From positions 1-64,000 of the forward strand of contig CBDDTF010000001.1 in the NCBI GenBank assembly GCA_965233705.1: DNA of 64,000 nucleotides, written 5' to 3'. This stretch comes from Algihabitans sp965233705. GTDB lineage: Bacteria; Pseudomonadota; Alphaproteobacteria; Kiloniellales; DSM-21159. How positions within the stretch are numbered: the stretch's first letter is position 1; each line of letters starts with the position of its first letter. Positions 21,970 through 33,142 of the stretch are shown piece after piece. Position numbers and translations under genes: made by a program. The notes beneath the pieces are model-generated. The model searched no databases. It had not been told where the DNA came from and worked only from the letters and a program-made list of their open reading frames with translations.

Positions 21970-23292
21970 ATGGCCACCCGCAGCGAAGCCGGCCCCACGG
22001 CCTACGTCAACGCGCGGCTGCTCGACCCCAGGAGCGGCCTGGACGCCCCCGGCGCGCTCTACGCCGACAAGGGCGTGATCCAGGACCTCGGCCCGCGCCT
22101 CTTCAACGACGGCGTGCCGGAGGGCGTCGAGGTGGTCGACTGCGCTGGCGCCTGCCTGGCGCCGGGCCTGGTCGACATGCGCGTGCAGCTCGGCGAGCCG
22201 GGCAACGAGCACAAGGAGACGATCGAGACCGCGAGCCGCGCCGCGGCGGCCGGCGGCGTCACCTCGATGGTCGCGCTGCCCAACACCGACCCGGTGGTCG
22301 ACGACGTCGCCGGCATCGAGTTCATCGCCCGTCGCGCCCGCGAGGAGAAGCTGGTCAAGGTCTACGGCTACGGCGCCGTGACCCGCCGGCTGGAGGGCCG
22401 CGAGCTGGTCGAGATCGGCCTGCTCAGCGACTACGGCGCGCTCGGCTTCACCGACGGCCTGCAGGCGGTCGCCAGCGCCCAGGTGATGCGCCGGGCGCTG
22501 AGCTACTCGCGCACCGTCGACACGGTGATCCTGCAACACCCGGAGGAGCCGAGCCTGGCCAGCGGCGTGATGAACGCCGGCGAGCTGGCCACGCGGCTGG
22601 GCCTGGCCGGCAACCACTGGCTCAACGAGGTCATCATGATCGAGCGCGACCTGCGCCTGGTCGAGATGACCGGCGGGCGCTACCACGTCGCCAACGTGAC
22701 CTGCGCCGAGTCGATCGAGGTGATCCGCCGCGCCAAGGCGCGCGGCCTGCCGGTGACCGCCAGCACGGCGCCGCACTACTTCACCCTGAACGAGACGGCG
22801 GTGGGCGACTACCGCACCTTCGCCAAGGTCTCCCCGCCCCTGCGCCGGGAGGAGGACCGCGCCGCCGTGGCCGAGGCCGTGGCCGACGGCACCCTCGACG
22901 CGATCGCCAGCGACCACGCGCCGCACGACCAGGACTCCAAGCGGCTGCCGTTCAACCTGGCCGATCCGGGCGTGGTCGGCCTTGAAACGCTGCTGCCGCT
23001 GTCCCTGGCGCTGGTGCACGCCGGCCGCATGAGCCTGCTGGAGCTGCTGCGCCGGCTGACCGACGGCCCGGCGCAGATCCTGCGCGGCCGCGCCGATCTG
23101 ACCGTCGGCCTGCCCGCCGACCTGGTGCTCTTCGACCCCGACCGCCCGGCCACGATCCAGCCCGAGCGCTTCCGCTCCAAGTCGAAGAACTCGCCCTTCG
23201 AGGACCACATGGTCCAGGGCGCGGTGTTGCGCAGCGTGGTCGACGGCCGCACCATCTTCGCGCTGGACGGCAAGCCGCCGGCCGGCGCATGA
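21970..23292 (+). CDS. dihydroorotase-like protein, probably catalytically inactive (PyrC' type)
   Basis: A 440-residue amidohydrolase-fold protein aligned over its whole length with class I dihydroorotases. The metal-binding HxH that should follow PGLVD is replaced: PGLVDMRVQLGEPG has R71 and Q73 (22180–22188). The later ligand histidine is N242 in YHVANVTC. D162 (GFTDG), H190 (ILQHPEE) and D315 (ASDHAPHD) remain. With three of six ligand positions lost, zinc-dependent hydrolysis is unlikely. Known inactive DHOase homologues (PyrC' of Pseudomonas) are needed to assemble active ATCase, and the position three bases after pyrB fits that role. A separate active dihydroorotase should exist elsewhere in the genome; that is inference. 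It is followed by plsY with a 16-base gap. Confidence 0.88.
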   Translation: MATRSEAGPTAYVNARLLDPRSGLDAPGALYADKGVIQDLGPRLFNDGVPEGVEVVDCAGACLAPGLVDMRVQLGEPGNEHKETIETASRAAAAGGVTSMVALPNTDPVVDDVAGIEFIARRAREEKLVKVYGYGAVTRRLEGRELVEIGLLSDYGALGFTDGLQAVASAQVMRRALSYSRTVDTVILQHPEEPSLASGVMNAGELATRLGLAGNHWLNEVIMIERDLRLVEMTGGRYHVANVTCAESIEVIRRAKARGLPVTASTAPHYFTLNETAVGDYRTFAKVSPPLRREEDRAAVAEAVADGTLDAIASDHAPHDQDSKRLPFNLADPGVVGLETLLPLSLALVHAGRMSLLELLRRLTDGPAQILRGRADLTVGLPADLVLFDPDRPATIQPERFRSKSKNSPFEDHMVQGAVLRSVVDGRTIFALDGKPPAGA

Positions 23293-23308
23293 CGCGCGCG
23301 AGGCGCCG

Positions 23309-23941
23309 ATGCCCGATCCGATCTCCTGGGAGTTCGCCTGGCCCTACCTGCTGGCCGCGCTGGCGGGCGGCTATCTGCTGGGCGCGATCCCCTTCGGCCT
23401 GGTCCTGACGCGGCTGGCCGGTCTCGGCGACCTGCGCCGGATCGGCTCGCGCAACATCGGCGCCACCAACGTCCTGCGCACCGGGCGCAAGGACCTGGCG
23501 CTGCTGACTCTGCTGCTCGACGGCGGCAAGGGCGCGGCGGCCGCCGGGCTCGCCTGGTCCTGGGGCGGTCCGGACCCGATGCTGCTCGCCGGGCTGGGCG
23601 CGGTGCTCGGCCACAACTTCCCGGTCTGGCTGGGCTTTCGCGGCGGCAAGGGGGTCGCCACCTCGATCGCCGTGCTGCTGGCCGTGGCCTGGCCGGCCGG
23701 CCTGGCGGTCTGCGCCACCTGGCTGCTGGTCGCCGCCCTGACCCGCTACTCCTCCCTGGCCGCGCTGGTCGGCTTCGTGCTTTCGCCCGCCTACGTCTGG
23801 TATCTGGTCGGCGATCTGCAGCGGGTGGAGTTCGCCGCCCTGCTCGCCCTGCTGGTGGTGATCCGCCACCATGCCAACGTCCGCCGCCTGCTCGGCGGCG
23901 AGGAAACGCGGATCGGCGAGACGCGCAAGGACGACGCCTGA
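23309..23941 (+). CDS. plsY: glycerol-3-phosphate acyltransferase PlsY
   Basis: A 210-residue inner-membrane acyltransferase that uses acyl-phosphate to make lysophosphatidic acid, the first step of phospholipid synthesis. The three loop motifs of the family are present: SRNIGATNVLRTG near residue 48, GHNFPVWLGFRGGKGVAT near residue 105–122, and RHHANVRRLL near the C-terminus (the usual HxxNIxRL block). About five hydrophobic segments are visible. Length is normal. The gene continues the pyrB operon and is seven bases (or 51, depending on the dprA start) from dprA. Confidence 0.96.
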   Translation: MPDPISWEFAWPYLLAALAGGYLLGAIPFGLVLTRLAGLGDLRRIGSRNIGATNVLRTGRKDLALLTLLLDGGKGAAAAGLAWSWGGPDPMLLAGLGAVLGHNFPVWLGFRGGKGVATSIAVLLAVAWPAGLAVCATWLLVAALTRYSSLAALVGFVLSPAYVWYLVGDLQRVEFAALLALLVVIRHHANVRRLLGGEETRIGETRKDDA

Positions 23942-23992
23942 CTACGTTTGCAGGTTGACCTTCGCGACCCTTTCAACCGAAGGTCGGCCGCA

Positions 23993-25144
23993 ATGCCCCT
24001 GCCGCGCCGCACACTCACGGATGCCGAACGCCTCGCCTGGCTGCGCCTGAGCCGCAGCGAGAACGTCGGCCCCATCACCTTCCGGTTGCTGCTGCAGCGC
24101 TTCGGCACGGCGAGCGCCGCCCTGGAGGCGCTGCCCGAGCTGGCCAAGCGCGGCGGCCGGGCCAAGCCGATCCGCATCTGTCCCGCCGCCGCGGCGGAGC
24201 GCGAGCTGGCCGCCCTCGCCCGCCTGGACGCGCGGCTGATCGCCCTGTGCGAGCCCGACTACCCGGCGGCCCTGGCCGCCGCCGACGACGCCCCGCCGAT
24301 CTTCGCGCTGCGCGGCCACGCGCATCTGCTGCAGCGCCCGGCCGTCGCCCTGGTCGGCGCCCGCAACGCCTCGGCCAACGGCCGCACCCTGGCCCGGCGG
24401 ATCGCCGGCGCGCTGGCCGAGGCGGGCTACCTGGTGGTCTCCGGCTTCGCGCGCGGCATCGACACGGCGGCCCACGAAGGGGCGCTGGCCGCCCCGGACC
24501 CGGGCGGCTGGGACCACAGCGGCGCCACCCTTGCGGTGCTCGCCGGCGGCGTCGACGTGATCTATCCGCCGGAAAACGCCGCGCTCTACGAGCGCCTGCT
24601 GGCCCAGGGCGCGCTGCTCTCCGAGATGCCGCCTGGCAGCGAGCCGCAGGGCCGCCATTTCCCGCGGCGCAACCGGATCATCGCCGGCCTCGCGCTCGGG
24701 GTCCTGGTGGTCGAGGCGGCGCAGCGCTCCGGCTCGCTGCACACCGCCCGGCTGGCCGCCGACTACGGCCGCGAGGTGATGGCCGTGCCCGGCTCGCCGC
24801 TCGACCCGCGCGCCCAGGGCTGCAACCGGCTGCTGCGCCAGGGCGCCACCCTGATCGAGTCGGCCGAGGACGTGCTGGAGGCCCTGGCCGGCAGCACGCC
24901 ACCGGCCGCCGAGCCCTTCCAGCCCAGCTTCGAGTTCGCGCCCATGACCATGCCGAGCCCCGAGGAGCAGGCACAAGCCACTGACATCGTTATGGAATTA
25001 CTTTCGCCCACAGCGGTGTCTGTTGACGAACTCATACGCCAGTGCCAATTGTCTGCCGCGCTGGTCGGGACCGTGCTTCTGGAATTGGAGCTGGCCGGCC
25101 GGCTCGAACGTCACCCCGGCAACCGCGTTGCGCTGGTCGCATAG
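23993..25144 (+). CDS. dprA: DNA processing protein DprA
   Basis: A 383-residue DprA that binds single-stranded DNA and loads RecA during transformation. The N-terminal SAM-like region is followed by the Rossmann core with VALVGARNASANGRTLARRI near residue 120 and LVVSGFARGIDTAAHEGAL near 150, then FPRRNRIIAGLALGVLVVEA near 225. A C-terminal winged-helix DML1-like domain occupies the last 60 residues. The ATG at 23993 is preferred to a TTG at 23948. Codons between about 24970 and 25095 are strikingly unlike the rest (TTA, ATA, TCT, CTT, TTG) and lower in GC, although the reading frame and domain stay intact. Confidence 0.94.
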   Translation: MPLPRRTLTDAERLAWLRLSRSENVGPITFRLLLQRFGTASAALEALPELAKRGGRAKPIRICPAAAAERELAALARLDARLIALCEPDYPAALAAADDAPPIFALRGHAHLLQRPAVALVGARNASANGRTLARRIAGALAEAGYLVVSGFARGIDTAAHEGALAAPDPGGWDHSGATLAVLAGGVDVIYPPENAALYERLLAQGALLSEMPPGSEPQGRHFPRRNRIIAGLALGVLVVEAAQRSGSLHTARLAADYGREVMAVPGSPLDPRAQGCNRLLRQGATLIESAEDVLEALAGSTPPAAEPFQPSFEFAPMTMPSPEEQAQATDIVMELLSPTAVSVDELIRQCQLSAALVGTVLLELELAGRLERHPGNRVALVA

Positions 25145-25206
25145 CGGCCGAAGCCCGCCGGGGCTCCCGCGTCTCGCACGTGAGCGCCACCCGGTCGGAA
25201 CTGCGC

Positions 25207-27953
<2,747 letters not shown>

Positions 27954-27957
<4 letters not shown>

Positions 27958-28094
27958 AGCGATTTGCACCCGTCTGGACCCGCGCAGCGGTTCCGCCGGT
28001 CGCGAGAAACCGGCTCTCCAGCATAGGGGGAGAGTGGGTTTTCGCGCCCGGCGGACGCGTCGCGACGCGTCCCAACGGGCGCAAATCGCTCTAG
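27954..28094. repeat. dispersed palindromic repeat, unit A (full-length copy)
   Basis: A 141-base imperfect palindrome with outer arms CTAGAGCGATTTGC and its complement GCAAATCGCTCTAG, and further pairing inward (GCCGGTCGCGAGAAACC against GGGTTTTCGCGCCCGGC). It starts and ends with CTAG; the first CTAG contains the topA stop. This is the clearest copy of unit A in the window. As RNA it would form a very stable hairpin between topA and rnr. Confidence 0.9.
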
Positions 28095-28160
28095 CCGAAG
28101 CCGCCTCGGGCACCTAGTTTGTGCGGGTATCGGCGCACCCGCCGCAACCAAGGACACTGC

Positions 28161-30485
28161 GTGGCCCGCGAAGACTTTCTCGAGGATTTCCCCGACACGG
28201 CGGAGATTCTCCGCTACATCCAGGAGAGCCCGACTCCCGTCGACAAGCGCGACATCGCCCGCGCCTTCAACCTGAAGGGCGCGCAGCGTCGCCGCCTGCG
28301 CGAGGTGCTGGCGGACCTGCAGGAGGCCGGCAAGCTGGCGGACAAGGGCAAAAAGAAGCTGGCGCCGCCCGACCGGCTGCCGCCGGTCGGCGTGGTCGAG
28401 GTCAGCGACATCGACGAGGACGGCGAACTCTGCGCCCGCCCGGCCAACTGGCCGGAGGAGGCCGGCCCACCGCCGCGCATCTACCTGGGCGCCGGCAAGC
28501 GCAGCCGCGCCGCCCTGGCGGTCGGCGACCGCGCCCTGGTCAAGCTGGAGCTGGTCGAGCCGGGCGTCTACGAAGGCAAGGTCATCCGCCGCATCGGCCG
28601 CTCGCCGAAACGGGTGCTGGGGCTCTACGAGATGACCGAGGCCGGCGGCCGGCTCAGCCCGACCGATAAGCGTGCCAAGCAGGACTTCGTCCTGGCCCCC
28701 GAGGACGCCGCCGGGGCCGAGCCGGGTGAGCTGGTGCTGGCCGAGGTCAAGGGCTATCACCCGCGCATGGGGCTGCGCGACGTCAAGGTGATCGAGCGGC
28801 TCGGCAGCCTGGACAACCAGCGCGCCCTCTCGCTGATCGCGATCCACGAGCACGGCCTGCGCACCGCCTTTCCCGAAGAGGCGGTGGCCGAGGCCGAGGC
28901 GGCCGAGGCGGTGAGCGCGAAGGGGCGCGAGGACCTGCGCGGGATTCCACTGGTCACCATCGACGGCGCCGACGCGCGCGACTTCGACGACGCGGTCTAT
29001 GCGGAGCCCGATCCCGCCAAGTCCAACCCCGGCGGCTGGCGCGCCCTGGTCGCCATCGCCGACGTCGCCCACTACGTGCGCACCGACAGCGCGCTCGACC
29101 GCGAGGCGCGGGCGCGCGGCAACTCGGCCTACTTCCCCGACCGGGTGGTGCCGATGCTGCCCGAGGCGCTGTCCAACGGCTGGTGCTCGCTGCGCCCGAA
29201 GGAGGAGCGCGGCTGCCTGGCGGTCTGGATGACCCTGGACGCCGAGGGCAACCTGCGCGACTGGCGCTTCCTGCGCGGGGTCATGCGCTCCGCCGCGCGG
29301 CTGACCTACGAGCAGGTGCAGGCGGCGATCGACGGGGCGCCGGACGAGACCACCGGCCCGCTGCTCGATCCGGTGATCCGGCCGCTCTACGGCGCCTTCG
29401 GCGCGCTCCTGGCCAACCGGCGCAAGCGCGGCACCATCGAGCTCGACATGCCCGAGCGCCAGATCCTGATCGACGATGCCGGCAACGTCGCCGGCATCGA
29501 GCCGCGTGCGCGCCTCGACGCCCACCGGGTGATCGAGGAGCTGATGATCTGCGCCAACGTGGCCGCGGCCAGCGAACTGGAGCGGCTGCGCCAGCCCTGC
29601 ATGTACCGCATCCACGACGAGCCCGACCCGGAGAAGGTGGAGGCGCTGCGCGAGGTGCTCGACGACATGGGCATCCGCCTGGCCAAGGGGCAGGTGGTGC
29701 GGCCGCGCACCTTCAAGCGGGTACTGGAGCAGGCCGGCGAGACGCCCTATGCCGAGATGGTCAACCAGCTCGTGCTGCGCTGCCAGGCGCAGGCGGTCTA
29801 CAGCCCCGACAACATCGGCCACTTCGGCCTGGCGCTGCCGCGCTACGCCCACTTCACCTCGCCGATCCGGCGCTATGCGGACCTGCTGGTGCACCGCGCC
29901 ATGATCCGCGGCCTGAAGCTGGGCGACGACGGCCTGAGCGAGACCCAGGCGGGCCGCTTCAAGGAGATCGGCGAGCACATCTCGCAGACCGAGCGGGCCG
30001 CCATGGCGGCCGAGCGCGACGCCACCGACCGCATGACCGCGGCCTTCCTGTCGGAGCGGGTCGGCGCCATCTTCGAGGGCCGCGTCAACGGCGTGACCCG
30101 GTTCGGGCTGTTCGTCACCCTGAGCGAGAGCGGCGCCGACGGCCTGGTGCCGATCTCCAGCCTGCCCAACGACTTCTACGTCCATGACGAGACCCAGCAC
30201 TGCCTGGTCGGCCGCCGCTGGGGCCGCCGCTACCGCCTCGGCGAGACGCTGCAGGTGCGTCTGGTCGAGGCCGACGCCACCACCGGCGGCCTGGTGCTGA
30301 ACCTGGCCGAGCCGGACCGCCTGGACGAAGAGACCGAAGACGCGCCGGACCAGGCCCGCCCGAAAGCTCATGCAAAAGGCAAACAACGCCCGGCAAAAGC
30401 CTCTCCGAAAAGAGAAAAGCGCGCCGAGGCCGAGCGCCGCCGGACGCCGCAGGCGCGCCGCGCCCGGGTGCGCCGCAAGCGCTGA
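28161..30485 (+). CDS. rnr: ribonuclease R
   Basis: A 774-residue processive 3'–5' exoribonuclease of the RNase II/RNB family. It has an N-terminal winged-helix/cold-shock region, the RNB catalytic core with IDGADARDFDDAVYAE (metal-binding Asp residues) near residue 273, the HFTSPIRRYADLLVHR signature near 565, and a C-terminal S1 domain (VGAIFEGRVNGVTRFGLFV). A basic Lys/Arg-rich tail of about 50 residues follows, typical of RNase R. The start is GTG at 28161, with AAGGA seven bases upstream; no ATG fits. The 5' leader contains a small hairpin (GCGGGT/ACCCGC near 28125–28140). The gene is separated from topA by a unit-A palindromic repeat. Confidence 0.96.
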   Translation: MAREDFLEDFPDTAEILRYIQESPTPVDKRDIARAFNLKGAQRRRLREVLADLQEAGKLADKGKKKLAPPDRLPPVGVVEVSDIDEDGELCARPANWPEEAGPPPRIYLGAGKRSRAALAVGDRALVKLELVEPGVYEGKVIRRIGRSPKRVLGLYEMTEAGGRLSPTDKRAKQDFVLAPEDAAGAEPGELVLAEVKGYHPRMGLRDVKVIERLGSLDNQRALSLIAIHEHGLRTAFPEEAVAEAEAAEAVSAKGREDLRGIPLVTIDGADARDFDDAVYAEPDPAKSNPGGWRALVAIADVAHYVRTDSALDREARARGNSAYFPDRVVPMLPEALSNGWCSLRPKEERGCLAVWMTLDAEGNLRDWRFLRGVMRSAARLTYEQVQAAIDGAPDETTGPLLDPVIRPLYGAFGALLANRRKRGTIELDMPERQILIDDAGNVAGIEPRARLDAHRVIEELMICANVAAASELERLRQPCMYRIHDEPDPEKVEALREVLDDMGIRLAKGQVVRPRTFKRVLEQAGETPYAEMVNQLVLRCQAQAVYSPDNIGHFGLALPRYAHFTSPIRRYADLLVHRAMIRGLKLGDDGLSETQAGRFKEIGEHISQTERAAMAAERDATDRMTAAFLSERVGAIFEGRVNGVTRFGLFVTLSESGADGLVPISSLPNDFYVHDETQHCLVGRRWGRRYRLGETLQVRLVEADATTGGLVLNLAEPDRLDEETEDAPDQARPKAHAKGKQRPAKASPKREKRAEAERRRTPQARRARVRRKR

Positions 30486-30756
30486 AGCCACGCCGACGCC
30501 GGCGGCAAGCTGTCGTTTACGCTTGGCGCCCTATCCTTGTCCGTGGGGTCGTTACGCGCGGCCGCTGCCGCCGGCCGCCGAAGACGGCGGGAAACGCGAA
30601 GCGATCACAGGGTTTTTTCGGCTGCACAGCGCCCCGCAGCGGCATAACATGCGCCGAGACGGGCCGGGGCCGACACGCCGCGCGCCGGGGTGCCAGCCAC
30701 CCTAAAGGCCCGTCCGGAGGGTCCGTGCCCGTGAGGGGTCCATCACCGGGGGTTTC

Positions 30757-32334
30757 ATGTCCGTCCGTCGCCTCCTCGTTTCCCTCGTCACCGCCGGCGT
30801 CACGCTGGTGGCGCTCGGCGCCTGCAGCAGTCAGGAACTGCGCGGCCAACCGGCGGCCTACGACGCCGAGCGGGCCGAACGGATGTTCGTCGCCGGCTAC
30901 CAGGACGTCACCGCGGTCTACATCGAGGACGTGGCGGTCGCCGACCTGGCCCTGGCCGGCCTGGAAGCGGTCACCCAGATCGACCCCCGGCTCTCCTATG
31001 GCCTGGACGCCGGCCAGGTGGTCGTCAGCTACGCCGACTCGGTCGAGGCGAGCCTTGCGGCCCCGGCGCCGCGCGACAGCGGCGGCTGGGCGGCGCTGAC
31101 CGCCGAGGCGCTGATCGCCGGCCGCCGCCTCTCCCCGGCTCTGCAGGACTCCGACGCCGAGGAGATCTACGAGGTGGTCTTCGACGGCATGGTCAGCGAG
31201 CTGGACGCCTACTCGCGCTACGCCGGCCGCGAGGAGGCGCGCGAGAACCGCGCCAGCCGCGACGGCTTCGGCGGCATCGGCGTGCGCATCCGCGTCGAGG
31301 AGGCGGGCGTGCGCCTGGTCCAGGTGATGGAGAACACCCCGGCCGAGGCGGCGGGCCTGCTGGACGAGGACCTGATCGTCGCGATCGAGGGCGCGCCGGC
31401 CGCCGGCATGGACCAGCGTGACGTGGTGCGCGCCCTGCGCGGCCCGATCGGGACCCACGTGCGGGTCAGCGTGCAGCGCGACGGCCGCCCGGCGCCCTTT
31501 CCGGTCGACATCGAGCGCGACCACATCGTGCCGCAGACCGTCAGCTACCGCCGCGTCGACGACGTCGCGGTGATCCGCCTTGCCGGCTTCAACCAGTCCA
31601 CCACCCGGACCCTGCGCGAGAAGATCTTCCTGGCCGAGCGCGAGCTGGGCGAGCGGCTGCGCGGCTTCGTCATCGACCTGCGCGACAATCCCGGCGGCCT
31701 GCTCGACCAGGCCGTCTCGGTCGCCGACCTCTTCGTCGCCGACGGGCGGATCGTCTCGACCCACGGCCGCCACCCGGACAGCCACCAGTACTTCGACGCC
31801 CGCCGCGACGATCTGATCGGCCAGCTCCCCATTGTCGTGCTGGTCAACGGCAACTCCGCCTCGGCCTCGGAGATCGTCGCCGCCGCCCTGCAGGACAGCC
31901 GCAAGGCGCTGGTCGTCGGCTCCAACTCCTTCGGCAAGGGCACGGTGCAGACCGTGCTGCGCCTGCCCAACGAGGGCGAGCTGACCCTGACCTGGGCCCG
32001 CTTCCACGCGCCGTCGGGCTACGCGCTGCACAAGCGCGGCGTGCTGCCGGACGTCTGCATCGCCGACGACAGCGGCGAGCTTGAGGCCACGATGACCCGC
32101 CTGCGCGGCGGCGAGCTGCTGATCTCCAGCGTCCAGCGCCAGGCGCCGGTCGACATCGACGACGAGGCCGGGCTGGAACGCCTGCGCGCCCTCTGCCCGA
32201 CCCGCGAGAGCGACGGCGAGCTGGACGTGGAGATCGCCCTGCGGCTGATCCGCGATCCGGCGCTCTACGCCAGCACCGCGCGCGGCTCGGTCAACACCGC
32301 CGGGCGGGTCAGCGAAGCCGCGCGCGTCGAGTAG
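30757..32334 (+). CDS. S41 family C-terminal processing peptidase (lipoprotein)
   Basis: A 525-residue CtpA/Prc-type serine protease. An N-terminal lipoprotein signal ends in the lipobox LGAC, so it is probably anchored to a membrane on the periplasmic side. A PDZ domain (FGGIGVRIRVEEAGVRLVQV … DEDLIVAIEGAPAAG) lies near residues 170–230. The S41 catalytic core contains the nucleophile serine in NGNSASASEIVAAAL and the general-base lysine in GSNSFGKGTVQT, about 25 residues later. GGGGGT lies five bases before the ATG. The gap to rnr (271 bases) holds a GC-rich hairpin near 30570 but no clear promoter. Confidence 0.92.
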   Translation: MSVRRLLVSLVTAGVTLVALGACSSQELRGQPAAYDAERAERMFVAGYQDVTAVYIEDVAVADLALAGLEAVTQIDPRLSYGLDAGQVVVSYADSVEASLAAPAPRDSGGWAALTAEALIAGRRLSPALQDSDAEEIYEVVFDGMVSELDAYSRYAGREEARENRASRDGFGGIGVRIRVEEAGVRLVQVMENTPAEAAGLLDEDLIVAIEGAPAAGMDQRDVVRALRGPIGTHVRVSVQRDGRPAPFPVDIERDHIVPQTVSYRRVDDVAVIRLAGFNQSTTRTLREKIFLAERELGERLRGFVIDLRDNPGGLLDQAVSVADLFVADGRIVSTHGRHPDSHQYFDARRDDLIGQLPIVVLVNGNSASASEIVAAALQDSRKALVVGSNSFGKGTVQTVLRLPNEGELTLTWARFHAPSGYALHKRGVLPDVCIADDSGELEATMTRLRGGELLISSVQRQAPVDIDDEAGLERLRALCPTRESDGELDVEIALRLIRDPALYASTARGSVNTAGRVSEAARVE

Positions 32335-32369
32335 CCTCGACCGCCTCCAACCACCGCGCCCGCCTCGCC

Positions 32370-33032
32370 GTGTCTGCCGCGTCCCCCCGCATTGTCCGGC
32401 CGCAGGATGCCGCCGGGCTGGTCCTCCTGCGCCGGCCGCGGCGCGGCGCCCCCGAGGTGCTGCTCGGCCGGCGCCACGCCCGCACCCGGTTCATGCCGGG
32501 CGTCTACGTCGGCCCCGGCGGGCGGCTGGAGCCGCGCGACGCGCGGCCCAGCGGCTTCGCCGAGGCGCCGCCCCAGGCGCGCGGTCGGATCGACGCCGCG
32601 ACGCGCCGGCATCTGCTCGCCTTCGCCCGCTGCGCCCTGCGCGAGACCGCGGAGGAGACCGGCCTGCTGCTCGGCCGGCCCTGCCCGCTCGGTCAGACGC
32701 CGCCTCCGGCCGTCGGCTGGCAGGGCTTCGCCGGCGCGGGCCTGGCGCCGGCCTTCGACTCGCTGCGGCTGATCGCGCGGGCGATCACCCCGGCCGGCAG
32801 CCCGATCCGCTTCCACACCCGCTTTTTCCTGGCCGACGGCGCACTGGCCCGTGGCCCGCTGGCGGGCGACGGCGAACTGGAGGACCTGCGCTGGGTGGCG
32901 GTCCCCGCCCTCGAGCGCCTGCCGATGGCCGAGGTCACCGCCCTGGTGATCGCCGAGGCCCTGCGCCAGCTCCAGAGCCCGGGGCCCGCCCGGTTGCTGA
33001 CCTGGCGCGGCGCACGCCGCCTGCGGCGCTGA
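32370..33032 (+). CDS. NUDIX hydrolase (NUDT19-like, with insertion in the NUDIX box)
   Basis: A 220-residue NUDIX-fold protein. The N-terminal strand AAGLVLLRRP and GVYVGPGGRLEP precede an insertion of about 45 residues before the catalytic helix ALRETAEETGLLL. This split box is typical of the NUDT7/NUDT19 (RP2-like) group, which act on CoA esters or similar diphosphates. The GTG at 32370 has no visible ribosome binding site and lies 35 bases after the protease gene, so the start is uncertain. The C-terminus contains DGELEDLRWVAVPAL, typical of NUDIX proteins. Confidence 0.82.
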   Translation: MSAASPRIVRPQDAAGLVLLRRPRRGAPEVLLGRRHARTRFMPGVYVGPGGRLEPRDARPSGFAEAPPQARGRIDAATRRHLLAFARCALRETAEETGLLLGRPCPLGQTPPPAVGWQGFAGAGLAPAFDSLRLIARAITPAGSPIRFHTRFFLADGALARGPLAGDGELEDLRWVAVPALERLPMAEVTALVIAEALRQLQSPGPARLLTWRGARRLRR

Positions 33033-33142
33033 GGCCGGCAGCTCCGCGAAAGGCTTGCGGACCCGTCGGTTGGGCTGCGACCGTCCCGCGGACAGGATCA
33101 GCGGCGCCCGACCGGCGCCACGGCCGCGTTTAGGGATGCCTC

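Noticed and set aside
20959..23208. 749-codon minus-strand open frame opposite pyrB and the dihydroorotase-like gene
   Set aside because: Both plus-strand genes have full family motifs; the antisense frame has none.
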